Assembly: GCA_964404745.1 (NCBI GenBank)
Contig: CAYOLG010000006.1
Location: forward strand, 82,692 to 146,691
Length of the DNA: 64,000 bases
Source of the DNA: Pelagisphaera sp964404745
GTDB taxonomy: Bacteria; Verrucomicrobiota; Verrucomicrobiia; Opitutales; Opitutaceae
Direction of reading: 5' to 3'
Position numbers and translations under genes: made by a program. A model generated the notes under the pieces. It searched no databases. It worked only from the letters and a program-made list of their open reading frames with translations, and was not told the origin of the DNA. Positions within the stretch are counted from its first letter, which is position 1; each line of letters begins with the position of its first letter. This document shows, one piece after another, positions 17,701 to 27,413 of the stretch.

Positions 17701-20232
17701 TCAGCTCCCCTCCTTAGACTCTTTGGCGCCAGCTTGCCACTCGTATTCGGGGGCGACGTCGTGGCTCTTTTCGACACTTCTGCGATCGCCTTTATGCCAC
17801 CAGTAGAATATTGGGCTCGCGATGAATATTGACGAGAACGTGCCGGTTATGATGCCAATGGTGAAAGTGAACGCGATGTCGCTAATTATTCCCGATCCGA
17901 AAACGTACAGGGAAACCGCTGCTAACAAGGTAGTGAAGCTGGTTAGCAAGGAACGCGAGAGCACAGCGTTGAGAGCGGAATTCACAATATCCTTCAGCTT
18001 GGTCGTAGGCTTAAGCTGAAGCTCCTCGCGTATCCGGTCGAAAACGACAATGGTATCATTCAACGAATAGCCGACAATGAGCAGAATGGCGGCAATCATG
18101 GGAGCCGTGAATTGGTGTCCTGGTATAAGCACGAATACGCCGATGGTCAGTAGAATATCGTGGATAGTCGCAACGATAGCTCCAATGCCATACCCGATTT
18201 CAAAGCGAACGGCGATATAGAGAAGTATCAGTCCGAGCGACAGGCCAATCGCGTAGATAGCGTTCTTCTGTATTTCTGCTCCAACGGACGGTCCGATTAC
18301 ATTGGTGCCCACCGCTTCCAGATTCGCAGCAGGAAAGGCCTGCTCTAGAGCCTCCACTACTTTGGAGCTCTTTTCGAAAGGCGTTTGCAATTTCAGGACT
18401 TCTTTACCTCCGCCAAGGGGAGTAACGTATTGCGGGTTCACTTCGCCGAGCTCCTGATCCGCTACGAGTCTGGTTATATCCGCTTGATCGATACGCTGAT
18501 CGAAAGTAAGCGAAACCTCGTCGCCTCCGGTGAAATCGATACCAAAGATGCTATCCGATTTCACGTAAAAGGCAATCAAGCCGATAAGCACCAAAGTCCA
18601 AGAAGCGGCGAATGCAGGAAGCCGAAAACTGAGGAAAGGCACCTTGGGATTGTTGACGATCGAGAGCATACGGAACTTCTTCATGATATCCGTATCGATC
18701 AGAAGTTCGAGCAACAGTCGGTTGACAACCAGGGCGGTAAACATGGTGGTGACAACCCCGATAGCTAGGGTCAGTCCAAAGCCTTGTACGGGACCGGTGC
18801 CAAAGAAAATCATGACCATGGAAACCAGGAAGGTCGTTACGTTGGCGTCGAAAATCGTGGAAAATACTTTGTCAAATCCGCCGAGCAAGGAGGATTTAAG
18901 CGACTTTCCAAGTTTAAGCTCCTCACGAATACGTTCGAATATGAGGATATTGGCGTCAACCGCCATGCCGATGGTGAGAATTACCCCAGCGATACCAGGC
19001 AAGGTCAAAGTGGCTCCAACGCTCGCTAGGGCTCCGAGTACGATAGCCAGATTGAGGACGACCGTTATCAGAGCGATGGCTCCGCCAATCATATAGTAGG
19101 CGGTCATGAAAATGGCCACGAGAGACACGCCCCAGACTGCCGCGCGCTTTCCAGAATCGATGGAATCTTTTGCCAACGTCGGACCGACCTCGTAAAGCTC
19201 CGCTACTTCGAGAGAAAATTCCAGCGGGTTGTTGAGAACGTTGGCCAATTCGATGGCTTCTCGTTGAGAAAAGCTGCCGGAAATCGATGCCCGTCCGCCT
19301 CGAATCGGTTCGTTCACAGATGGAGCCGAGTAGAGGACGCCGTCGAGAACGATGGCCAAACGGCCTTGGCCAGCTAGTTTTTCGGTAATTTCCGCGAATC
19401 GGTCCGCCCCTTCGCTGTCGAAACTCAAGGAAATCTCAAACCCGCCAACCGAGTTTTGCATAGGGTTGGCGTTATCTACGTATTTTCCGGTCAAGGCAGG
19501 ATAACGACTAACGTAAAGCTCCTCTTCGAAGGATTGATCGCCAGCTTCCCTAGAGAGGGTCATGACCTCATAGCCAAAGGGTTCCGGGTCGATGCCTGGC
19601 CTGGCCGTCATGTGAACTTCACGAAAATCCAAGCGCGCTGGGCGCTTGATGTCCTCAAGAATGTCCGGATTGTCTTTGACGCTGATACCGGCAAGCTGCA
19701 CTTCTATCCGATCCTCTCCGACCAATCGGACGATTGGCTCGGAAACCCCATATAGATTCACGCGGCTCTCCATAATCTCGATAGCCTTGGAGAGCTTTTC
19801 TTGCCGCTCGTAACTGTCCGTTCCTTCCAAAGCTGCCGGATCGACTTGCAAGGTCATGGCCACGCCGCCAGCTATATCCAAGCCAGGGCGGAGATCCGCT
19901 TTGGAGGCGTCCAGCAAGGCATTTAGCAAAATGCGATTGCGCTTTTCCAGGTTTCGCAGCGAACGCTCCAAGGGGATCTGAGGAAAGTATTCAGATAGAT
20001 CGATCTTCTCGTCGGTGGCGATCGCCTTCAGAGCCATGTAGACGCTAACTACCTGATCGTCGGACTTCGCTTTGGCGATAGCTCTATCGAGCAACCGATG
20101 AAATTCCGCGCTTTCGGAGGCTTCTCTTAAGTGTTCGCTAAAATCCTGATCCTGCCACGGGATGAGATAGGAAATGGAAAAAGCCGCTATGACGATAGTC
20201 GCCACGAGTTTCCAAATGTGCTTTCCAGACAT
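17701..20232 (-). CDS. secDF: Fused protein-export membrane protein SecDF
   Basis: Proton-motive-force driven accessory of the Sec translocon; one polypeptide of 843 residues carrying SecD (about 1-520) and SecF (about 540-830), twelve predicted membrane helices. SecD landmarks: RPGLDIAGGVAMTLQVDPAA, the P1 periplasmic domain with IVLDGVLYSAPSVNEPI and GGRASISGSFSQREA, and TIGMAVDANILIFERIREEL. SecF landmarks: FGIDFTGGDEVSLTF and GYSLNDTIVVFDRIREEL. The fusion occurs in several phyla and spares a separate secF. It sits between yajC (103 bp upstream) and recJ. Confidence 0.95.
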   Translation of the reverse strand: MSGKHIWKLVATIVIAAFSISYLIPWQDQDFSEHLREASESAEFHRLLDRAIAKAKSDDQVVSVYMALKAIATDEKIDLSEYFPQIPLERSLRNLEKRNRILLNALLDASKADLRPGLDIAGGVAMTLQVDPAALEGTDSYERQEKLSKAIEIMESRVNLYGVSEPIVRLVGEDRIEVQLAGISVKDNPDILEDIKRPARLDFREVHMTARPGIDPEPFGYEVMTLSREAGDQSFEEELYVSRYPALTGKYVDNANPMQNSVGGFEISLSFDSEGADRFAEITEKLAGQGRLAIVLDGVLYSAPSVNEPIRGGRASISGSFSQREAIELANVLNNPLEFSLEVAELYEVGPTLAKDSIDSGKRAAVWGVSLVAIFMTAYYMIGGAIALITVVLNLAIVLGALASVGATLTLPGIAGVILTIGMAVDANILIFERIREELKLGKSLKSSLLGGFDKVFSTIFDANVTTFLVSMVMIFFGTGPVQGFGLTLAIGVVTTMFTALVVNRLLLELLIDTDIMKKFRMLSIVNNPKVPFLSFRLPAFAASWTLVLIGLIAFYVKSDSIFGIDFTGGDEVSLTFDQRIDQADITRLVADQELGEVNPQYVTPLGGGKEVLKLQTPFEKSSKVVEALEQAFPAANLEAVGTNVIGPSVGAEIQKNAIYAIGLSLGLILLYIAVRFEIGYGIGAIVATIHDILLTIGVFVLIPGHQFTAPMIAAILLIVGYSLNDTIVVFDRIREELQLKPTTKLKDIVNSALNAVLSRSLLTSFTTLLAAVSLYVFGSGIISDIAFTFTIGIITGTFSSIFIASPIFYWWHKGDRRSVEKSHDVAPEYEWQAGAKESKEGS

Positions 20233-20335
20233 GGTTCGAAAATGTGTTCGTATACTGCGTTACAGTTTGTTAATAGTGACAATTAATCTGGGCGCGAATA
20301 ATCGAAGTTGGGCCCGGAGAAACCCGCAGGGCTCG

Positions 20336-20662
20336 TCAGCTAGTAAGGGCGTCTTCGCTGGAGATGACGCTGGCGATAGAATTTTTGGTAATCTCGATTT
20401 TTGTGCCTTCCGCGATCCTCAAGACGAAACGGTCATCCTTGACGTTGGTTATTGTACCGTAGATCCCCCCCGAGGTAACTACATCGGCACCAGAGGTTAA
20501 TTCCGATATCATCTTCTGATGCTGTTTTTGCTTTTTTCGCTGGGGGGCGATTAGAAGAAAGTACATGGCTGCAAACATGATCAGAATGGGAAGCAAGCCT
20601 CCCAGACCGGACCCCCCCCCGCCAGGGGCTGATTGAGCGAATATGAGCGAAAATAGTTCCAT
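20336..20662 (-). CDS. yajC: Preprotein translocase accessory subunit YajC
   Basis: Small inner-membrane partner of SecDF, 108 residues. A glycine-rich N-terminus (SAPGGGGSGLGG) leads into one membrane helix (LLPILIMFAAMYFLLIAPQR) and the conserved cytosolic part: QRKKQKQHQKMISELTSGAD, VVTSGGIYGTITNVKDD and a final EITKNSIASVI. The ATG at 20662 is chosen; an upstream in-frame ATG adds 20 residues without family similarity. First gene of the yajC-secDF-recJ block. Confidence 0.93.
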   Translation of the reverse strand: MELFSLIFAQSAPGGGGSGLGGLLPILIMFAAMYFLLIAPQRKKQKQHQKMISELTSGADVVTSGGIYGTITNVKDDRFVLRIAEGTKIEITKNSIASVISSEDALTS

Positions 20663-20821
20663 CGATTGACGCGTTTGTGGTTGATACGTAAGGTTCTTGC
20701 AGAAATGAAGTTGGCTAATCAAGCGAGCCGCATTTCAAAAAGCAAGTGCAGAAGAAAGAAACGGGGCTAAACAAAATTGTCACTAAGAATAATCCGTTAA
20801 CAGACAGCCCCATCGGGATTA

Positions 20822-21259
20822 ATGCAGGACCTGGAGGAACAGAGACAGCGCTCAGCGAGCGAGGATGGCGATATCGTCTTTTTTGACGGAGAGTGCGGGT
20901 TTTGCGATACGGCCGTCTGGCAGATCATGCAGATCGATACGGGCCAGCATCTTCGCTTTGCCCCTTTGCAGGGCCAAACCGCCATTCGCCTTCTTGATGG
21001 AAGTCTAAGAAATCCGGAAAACTTGAAAACTCTCGTTTACCTGGACGCGTCCCGGCGAATTTGGACCAAATCGGAAGCGGCGATTGAAATCCTCAATCGG
21101 GTCGGGGGTGGTTGGAAGACTGCTTCGCTGGCAAGAATTTTGCCGGTTGGTTTTCGGGACTGGTTTTACGATCGGGTCGCGGAACGTCGCCATTTGCTCA
21201 TAGGCAAAGTGAATTGTCCGCTTCCAACGGAGGCGCAACGGGCGCGAATATTGCCCTGA
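20822..21259 (+). CDS. DCC-family thiol-disulfide oxidoreductase-like protein (DUF393)
   Basis: 145 residues. The family signature is clear: IVFFDGECGFCDTAVWQIMQ, containing the D-x-x-C-x-x-C pair that names DCC proteins, followed by LRFAPLQGQTAIRLL, RIWTKSEAAIEILNRVGG and a C-terminal GFRDWFYDRVAERR region. Function in this family is only predicted (redox or nucleotidyl-like, cytoplasmic). The leading 15 residues are acidic and variable, so the start could be slightly later. It is divergent from yajC and 110 bp upstream of eno. Confidence 0.85.
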   Translation: MQDLEEQRQRSASEDGDIVFFDGECGFCDTAVWQIMQIDTGQHLRFAPLQGQTAIRLLDGSLRNPENLKTLVYLDASRRIWTKSEAAIEILNRVGGGWKTASLARILPVGFRDWFYDRVAERRHLLIGKVNCPLPTEAQRARILP

Positions 21260-21369
21260 TTCTCGCTACGGAACCGTTTCAATTGGGCGCTTGCGTTTAG
21301 AAAACCATGCGCCATATGAACCAGGCTCTCCTTTCCTAGGAGACATTTGAACCTTCTTAAAAAGACAAC

Positions 21370-22671
<1,302 letters not shown>

Positions 22672-22696
22672 TTGGTTGGCGAATTCCAATTTAACC

Positions 22697-22725
22697 AAGC
22701 CCGCGGATTGGTCCGCGGGCTTTTT
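22697..22725 (+). terminator. Rho-independent terminator of eno
   Basis: An eleven-bp stem (AAGCCCGCGGA with TCCGCGGGCTT) and TTGG tetraloop, with a run of five T at its end, 25 bp after the eno stop codon. Confidence 0.9.
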
Positions 22726-22764
22726 GCACCTTGGGGAAACGCGTCGAAGCGTGTTTTGATCGTT

Positions 22765-22833
22765 GGTAGGGAGAATTTGCTCAGTCCTCCGCGCATTAGA
22801 AATTGATGGAGGACCGAGACAGGCCTCCCTACC
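22765..22833. repeat. Palindromic repeat, family A, copy 1
   Basis: A 69-bp imperfect palindrome. The left part (22765-22793) and right part (22808-22833) each match the element at 60589-60658 with about four differences, while the central loop is unrelated. Core arms are CTCAGTCCTCC and GGAGGACCGAG; the ends are GGTAGGGAG and CTCCCTACC. No coding capacity. It stands between the eno terminator and the HAD hydrolase gene. Confidence 0.8.
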
Positions 22834-22931
22834 TTTAGTTTTCGACTGAAGTAGAAGCCAGATTAGGCCACCATTGAGATTCGGGGCAGCTTCTCGCTTG
22901 ATTTCCTTGGAGTGTCTTTTAGTCCTGCCGT

Positions 22932-23615
22932 ATGCTGGTGGTATTCGATGTTGATGGAACGCTGATCGATGGGGAGGCGTACGATTGGAAATCCTTCAAC
23001 GACGCTTTCACGGAAGTTACTGGAAGGTCGTTTACCATTGAATTCTGGAAGTCATTGGATGAGGTAACCGCTTCCGCGATCGTGCATCAAGGACTAGCGG
23101 ACTTACCAGAAAATGAACGGGCGGAACTCGAATTGCTAGTACGCGACCGCTGCTTAGAGAACCTCAGAGCCGAACGGAAGCGGAACCCGACTGCTTTCGG
23201 CAGCTCACTCGCGACCAGGGAACTGCTCCAACATCTCGAAGCGCATGATTCTATTGACTTGGCTATCGCTACAGGAGATTGGCACAAGACCATCGAATTC
23301 AAATTAGAGGCCGCCGAGATCGAGCTCGAACGGTACGTCCATGCAACCTCTTCTGATTCTCCCATTCGTTCGAACATCATCCAGATCGCCGCTAACCGAT
23401 CGCGTCGCCAATTGAAGGATACTATTTATGTAGGTGATGGCGTGTGGGATATTCGAGCCTGTCACATGTTAGGAATTCCCTTCATTGGAACGGGGCAACG
23501 GGTTGATGCTCTAAAAGATGCCGGCGCTCAATGGATATTGGAGGAATTGGAAACCGAAGCGCTGCTGGACATTGTCGAGCAAATCGGGAAAGCGCGAACT
23601 ATCGACAAAAGCTAG
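22932..23615 (+). CDS. HAD-superfamily hydrolase (phosphatase-like)
   Basis: 227 residues. HAD motif I is VVFDVDGTLIDGE (nucleophile and acid/base Asp), motif II is LAIATGDWHKT, and motif IV is YVGDGVWDIRACHMLG with the metal-binding aspartates. An alpha-helical cap lies between residues ~15 and ~80. Similar proteins act on phosphoglycolate, sugar phosphates or nucleotides, but the substrate is not readable. It stands alone, 98 bp after a family A repeat, and is followed by a repeat-bearing intergenic space. Confidence 0.87.
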   Translation: MLVVFDVDGTLIDGEAYDWKSFNDAFTEVTGRSFTIEFWKSLDEVTASAIVHQGLADLPENERAELELLVRDRCLENLRAERKRNPTAFGSSLATRELLQHLEAHDSIDLAIATGDWHKTIEFKLEAAEIELERYVHATSSDSPIRSNIIQIAANRSRRQLKDTIYVGDGVWDIRACHMLGIPFIGTGQRVDALKDAGAQWILEELETEALLDIVEQIGKARTIDKS

Positions 23616-23747
23616 TTGCCAATCACGCTTACGCAACCCGTATCCAATAATCACGACTCATTTCTTTTCACGTAGAATCGAAGTTGAACGGTCCTGCAGA
23701 CGCTCAGCGGTCTAAATTCAACTAAAACACGCCGATCGTTTGTTGTG

Positions 23748-23815
23748 GGAAGCTCGCTCGCGAGCGATCGTTTCTCTCGCTTGACCTTTCTTGATTCGCT
23801 CGCGAGCGAGCTTCC
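23748..23815. repeat. Palindromic repeat, family B, complete copy
   Basis: Perfect 20-bp inverted arms, GGAAGCTCGCTCGCGAGCGA at 23748-23767 and its reverse complement at 23796-23815, around a 28-bp spacer. Each arm contains its own TCGCTCGCGAGCGA palindrome. Degenerate relatives lie at the window start, near 25530 and at 30865-30924. The rest of the 290-bp intergenic space is featureless. It sits downstream of both flanking genes, which converge on it. Confidence 0.85.
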
Positions 23816-23905
23816 TCCATACGACTAGTAACCGAATTGTCGCCAACGCGGTTCGGCTCTGCACAAGCTCTGCTTTTCGCAATTCGCCATTGCCCGATCA
23901 CTTGC

Positions 23906-25327
23906 TTACATGAAGAAATTAGGCGCGATAGCGGATACGATCAGTATTTCGATCAATCCGACAACGCCCATAAACGCCAATAAGACTGTCCAGGTTTTCA
24001 AGGTCTCTTTCTCGGTGAAGCCGCTCAGTTTGCAGACCACCCAAAAGCCGCTGTCGTTCATCCAAGATCCCACTTGCGAGCCAAATGCGATAGCGGCAAA
24101 CAGGTAGATCGGGTGATAGTCGATAACGACGCCGCCGCTCAGAATGGCCGCGACGATTCCAGAAGTCGTTATCATGGAAACCGTACCCGATCCCTGAGCG
24201 ACTTTCAGCACCGCTGCCACGAGCCAAGCTAGGATGATGAGCGAAAACCCGCTTCCTTCGGAAATCGCAGAGATTGCATCCCCTACCCCGGCATGTCTGA
24301 TCATAGCGCCGAAAGCCCCACCGGCGGAAGTGATCAATATAATCGTGCCAGCCGTGCCGAGGGGGCCTTCCATCGCGTTCCCCAAGTGCTTGATGCTTAC
24401 CCGTCGTTGTTTGGCCAGGAGATAGAGAGCGATTACCGTGCCGATAAACATGGCTACATTCTTATTACCAAGAACCTCAACGACCCGATAAAACGGACCT
24501 TCAGTTGTCCAGATCGCCAGAAACGAAGCGAAGGCGATCAGCAGAACCGGAAGTACAACGGGCAGCATGGACATGAAAAAAGGCGGCAACTCTTTGTCTT
24601 CCTTGGCCACGATCGCTTCGATGTCGGCGATCTTAATACCTGGGCTTTCCCTAACCGTGATCGGCATGCGCTTATCGATCCACTTGCCGTAGTATAGACC
24701 GGAAATGGCGGGAATGATTCCCAGGGCGAAACCAGCCACAATAGTGAACCCCAGGTTCAAATTCAGGGTTTCTACCATTACCAGTGGACCAGGCGTAGGC
24801 GGAACGAGTCCGTGAGTAATAGCGCCGCCACTACAGGTCGCCATGACGAAATAAAGATAGTGTTTGCCCAGCCGGAATGCCAAGGCCTGGGCCAGGGGAA
24901 TGAGTAAAAAGAAAACCGTGTCAAAGAAGACGGGTATGCTTAGTATAAAAGAGCAAATCACCAAGGCCACCCCCGCCCTCGATTCCCCCAGCGTACGAAC
25001 CATGCCTCGGACAATCCGGTCGGCCGCTCCACTCTCCATCAGGCAAACTCCAATAATGGCCGCCAATGCGATGACCCAAGCGATTGCCCCGGCCGTTCTG
25101 CCGAACTCGGTCATGGTCAGCCCGATTGCTGTAACAATTTGATTGCCGCCATCAGCGCCTGGCAAGGAGGCCGCAAGTCCGCCCACCACGACTGAGGCCA
25201 AGATTAGAGACAAGAAGGCGTGTATCCGAAAGACAGCGATAGCCACCACAACGAATAGGATCCCGATTAAGAGAACAGTGAAGGGCCAAGCAGAGGAATT
25301 AGTCGCGGCGAGTACGTGGGGAAGCAT
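23906..25327 (-). CDS. GntP-family permease (gluconate-type proton symporter)
   Basis: Inner-membrane carrier of 473 residues with about twelve to fourteen hydrophobic segments. Family landmarks: IPVFFDTVFFLLIPLAQALA, HGLVPPTPGPLVMVETL (the highly conserved PPxPGP), GTAGTIILITSAGGAFGAMI, LKVAQGSGTVSMITTSGI and GSQVGSWMNDSGFWVVCKLS. Members import gluconate or related sugar acids. The ATG at 25327 (MLPHVLAATNS) is preferred to an upstream in-frame ATG at 25414. A sugar-acid permease close to a TIM-barrel isomerase-like protein suggests a small catabolic locus, though the intergenic gap of 300 bp argues for separate transcription. Confidence 0.93.
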   Translation of the reverse strand: MLPHVLAATNSSAWPFTVLLIGILFVVVAIAVFRIHAFLSLILASVVVGGLAASLPGADGGNQIVTAIGLTMTEFGRTAGAIAWVIALAAIIGVCLMESGAADRIVRGMVRTLGESRAGVALVICSFILSIPVFFDTVFFLLIPLAQALAFRLGKHYLYFVMATCSGGAITHGLVPPTPGPLVMVETLNLNLGFTIVAGFALGIIPAISGLYYGKWIDKRMPITVRESPGIKIADIEAIVAKEDKELPPFFMSMLPVVLPVLLIAFASFLAIWTTEGPFYRVVEVLGNKNVAMFIGTVIALYLLAKQRRVSIKHLGNAMEGPLGTAGTIILITSAGGAFGAMIRHAGVGDAISAISEGSGFSLIILAWLVAAVLKVAQGSGTVSMITTSGIVAAILSGGVVIDYHPIYLFAAIAFGSQVGSWMNDSGFWVVCKLSGFTEKETLKTWTVLLAFMGVVGLIEILIVSAIAPNFFM

Positions 25328-25627
25328 AGATTTAGAGATAAGGGTTTGAGGGAAAAGCGACCCTGGGAGAAAGCCAGGAGGGCAATATCCTGATAGCCAT
25401 GCCCTACCTATCAATAAAAAAGGATAGGATGGTTGGGAACCTCCGCGATATGTCCGCCGCTGGAAACTATTGACTCAAAAACAGTGCCGCGATCGACCAT
25501 AGTCAGCCAAGGTGTGTTAAAATCGGGCGTGCGAGCGAGCTTATTCCGCTATATTGGACCTGGAAATCGCGGCATTAAGAGCTCCTACATGGCTTTATTG
25601 ATCTGTTATTGACACCTTTTTGGAGAC
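25328..25627. other. Intergenic stretch with a repeat fragment
   Basis: No gene seen. Around 25530-25545 there is a GTGCGAGCGAGCTT stretch, half of a family B repeat arm. The rest (including the early part that is an open extension of the permease frame) shows no recognisable signal and should contain the permease promoter. Confidence 0.4.
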
Positions 25628-26701
25628 CTAGCCAGCCAATCCCAATTCCTGTTCTGCGTATTTGAGGCAGAGCCGAATATTATGTTCTTCGAGCTCGAGT
25701 TGACCATCATTAGAGCGATTAGAGATTCTAGGGAGGGGCTTTTCGCTCGCATTCGATCTCGCCATTTGCAAGGCGCTTGCCAGTCGACGAGCTTTCGCGT
25801 CCGAAAAGGTGGCCCAATAGTTTTGGGTCAGACAGGGGATTTTCAGAGGGTCTCGGGTAATCATTTCCAAGCAGAACTGGACTTGGGGATTGGCTTTTTC
25901 GCAGAGGTCGAAAATGCCTGGCAGATCGAGGAAACCCCGACCCAGGGGCACCTCTGAAAGCAAGAACCCATCGGAATATTCCTTGACCCCCATGTCCTTG
26001 ACATGGGTGGTTAAAACGCTTGGAGCGAGCGCCCGGGCCGTCTCCATGGGATCCTCGAGCAAGGCGATGCTGTTGCCGGTATCCAGGCAAATGCCAAACC
26101 ATTCGCTCCCTATCCCCTCAACAAACTCCACCAAATCGTCGATACGCCAGTCCTTGTGATTTTCGACGGCCAATTTCACCCGATGCCTAGCCGCTATCGG
26201 CTCGGCCAATCGAAACGATTTCCAAGCTTGTTCTTTCATGGCCTTCCAACCGTCGTATGAGTCGAACTGCTCGTAGCGCCTTCCGCCTACGGCTACGCGG
26301 AGCACAGTCGCCCCAGCCTCTCTCGCCCTGGAAATCTCCTTTTCGAAGACGCTTAGATCCCCAAGCTCCTTTGGCAGTGCTATCTGTCCTTCCAAAAACA
26401 GCCCTAATGATTCCCGCTTGTCTCGGACTTCTCGGGCGAAGGCTTCGCTCCACCCGCTAATCCCTGCCTGCAAACCGCCAGCGCCTATGGCATGACAGTG
26501 TTCAAGAAGTTCGACGGCGTCCTCGAAGGGCGGATACCGATTACTCAAATTGCCATTCGATCGCCTCAAATGGTAGGAGTAGACGACGACTCCCATTCGT
26601 TTGCCTCTGGAAACCGGCTTCTTCGCTGTGAATGGGTTGGTGGCGAAAACCGCTCCTCCTCCAAGGGCCATTAGCCTGATTCCTTCTCGGCGATTCATCA
26701 T
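25628..26701 (-). CDS. Sugar phosphate isomerase/epimerase-like TIM-barrel protein, Tat-exported
   Basis: 357 residues. The N-terminus MNRREGIRLMALGGGAVFAT has a twin-arginine followed by a hydrophobic stretch, fitting Tat export. The rest is a xylose-isomerase-like (AP endonuclease 2) barrel: VVVYSYHLRR, ELLEHCHAIGAGGLQAGISG, AGATVLRVAVGG, VKLAVENHKDW (metal glutamate), FGICLDTGNSIALLEDP, TTHVKDMGVKEY and FCLEMITRDP (last metal glutamate). Such proteins isomerise or epimerise keto-sugars; Tat export would suit a metal loaded in the cytoplasm. It is the third gene of the run sulfatase, SGNH hydrolase, this gene, with gaps of 16 and 15 bp. Confidence 0.85.
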   Translation of the reverse strand: MMNRREGIRLMALGGGAVFATNPFTAKKPVSRGKRMGVVVYSYHLRRSNGNLSNRYPPFEDAVELLEHCHAIGAGGLQAGISGWSEAFAREVRDKRESLGLFLEGQIALPKELGDLSVFEKEISRAREAGATVLRVAVGGRRYEQFDSYDGWKAMKEQAWKSFRLAEPIAARHRVKLAVENHKDWRIDDLVEFVEGIGSEWFGICLDTGNSIALLEDPMETARALAPSVLTTHVKDMGVKEYSDGFLLSEVPLGRGFLDLPGIFDLCEKANPQVQFCLEMITRDPLKIPCLTQNYWATFSDAKARRLASALQMARSNASEKPLPRISNRSNDGQLELEEHNIRLCLKYAEQELGLAG

Positions 26702-26716
26702 GATACTATAGTTTTC

Positions 26717-27397
26717 TTAGTTTGAGAGGGCCTTTTCCAGGACCGGGCGAATAACGCTGGCCCACAATGCATTTCCCTTGTCGCTCAAATGGAGACCATC
26801 CTCGGCAAAAAGCGATTTGCTTGGCGGCATACCGGTAGCCAGCATCGGTGTAGCGATGTCGGCGTAGTAGAGATACCGGCTTTTCTGGCTGCGGGTGTAA
26901 ACCAGTTGGTTCATCAGGTCCATCAGGGGCCAAAGCTGAGCGCGTTGGATACTTGGCTTTATGGGAATGTAGACAATCTTGGTGTCGGGCAGCTCCTTAC
27001 GGACCATGCTGTAGAAGGTCTGGAAATTGCCGAAAACTTGCTCCACGGTTTTTCCCGCTGCGATGTCGTTATCGCCTTCGTAGAAAACAATCACGCTCGG
27101 TTCGTATGGCCTTACGATTCGATCGAAAAAATAGATGCAATCGGAAGTTTGCGAACCGCCGAATCCGCGATTGATGGAATCGATCCCATCGAAAGCAACG
27201 GCCGTATCCCATCGGCGTATCGAAGAGCTTCCCAAAAAAAGGACTTTCCCTTTTTCAGGTCTAGACTTTTGATCGGCTGCCTCGAAAGCCTCGATTGCGT
27301 CGTCGAATCGGTGGGGATCGGCGACAACTTGAGCAAAGGCGTTAGCCGATATCAGGGCCGCAATCGCCAAAGTTAAAAACATGCATGATTTCGTCAT
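26717..27397 (-). CDS. Secreted SGNH/GDSL-type esterase
   Basis: 226 residues with a cleavable signal (MTKSCMFLTLAIAALISANA|FAQ). SGNH blocks: I, VLFLGSSSIRRWD with the catalytic Ser; II, NRGFGGSQTSD (Gly); III, VIVFYEGDNDIAAG (Asn); V, FAEDGLHLSDKG with catalytic Asp and His. Likely a carbohydrate or lipid ester hydrolase. The ATG at 27397 is fixed by the signal peptide; the frame is open for 66 further codons with no similarity. It is placed 16 bp after a sulfatase stop, so the two probably act together on a sulfated, esterified glycan. Confidence 0.88.
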   Translation of the reverse strand: MTKSCMFLTLAIAALISANAFAQVVADPHRFDDAIEAFEAADQKSRPEKGKVLFLGSSSIRRWDTAVAFDGIDSINRGFGGSQTSDCIYFFDRIVRPYEPSVIVFYEGDNDIAAGKTVEQVFGNFQTFYSMVRKELPDTKIVYIPIKPSIQRAQLWPLMDLMNQLVYTRSQKSRYLYYADIATPMLATGMPPSKSLFAEDGLHLSDKGNALWASVIRPVLEKALSN

Positions 27398-27413
27398 AAT
27401 GATTGGGCTTTTT

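Noticed and set aside
23748..23815. CRISPR-like repeat
   Set aside because: Only two arms in inverted orientation with one spacer; no array of regularly spaced direct repeats anywhere in the window.
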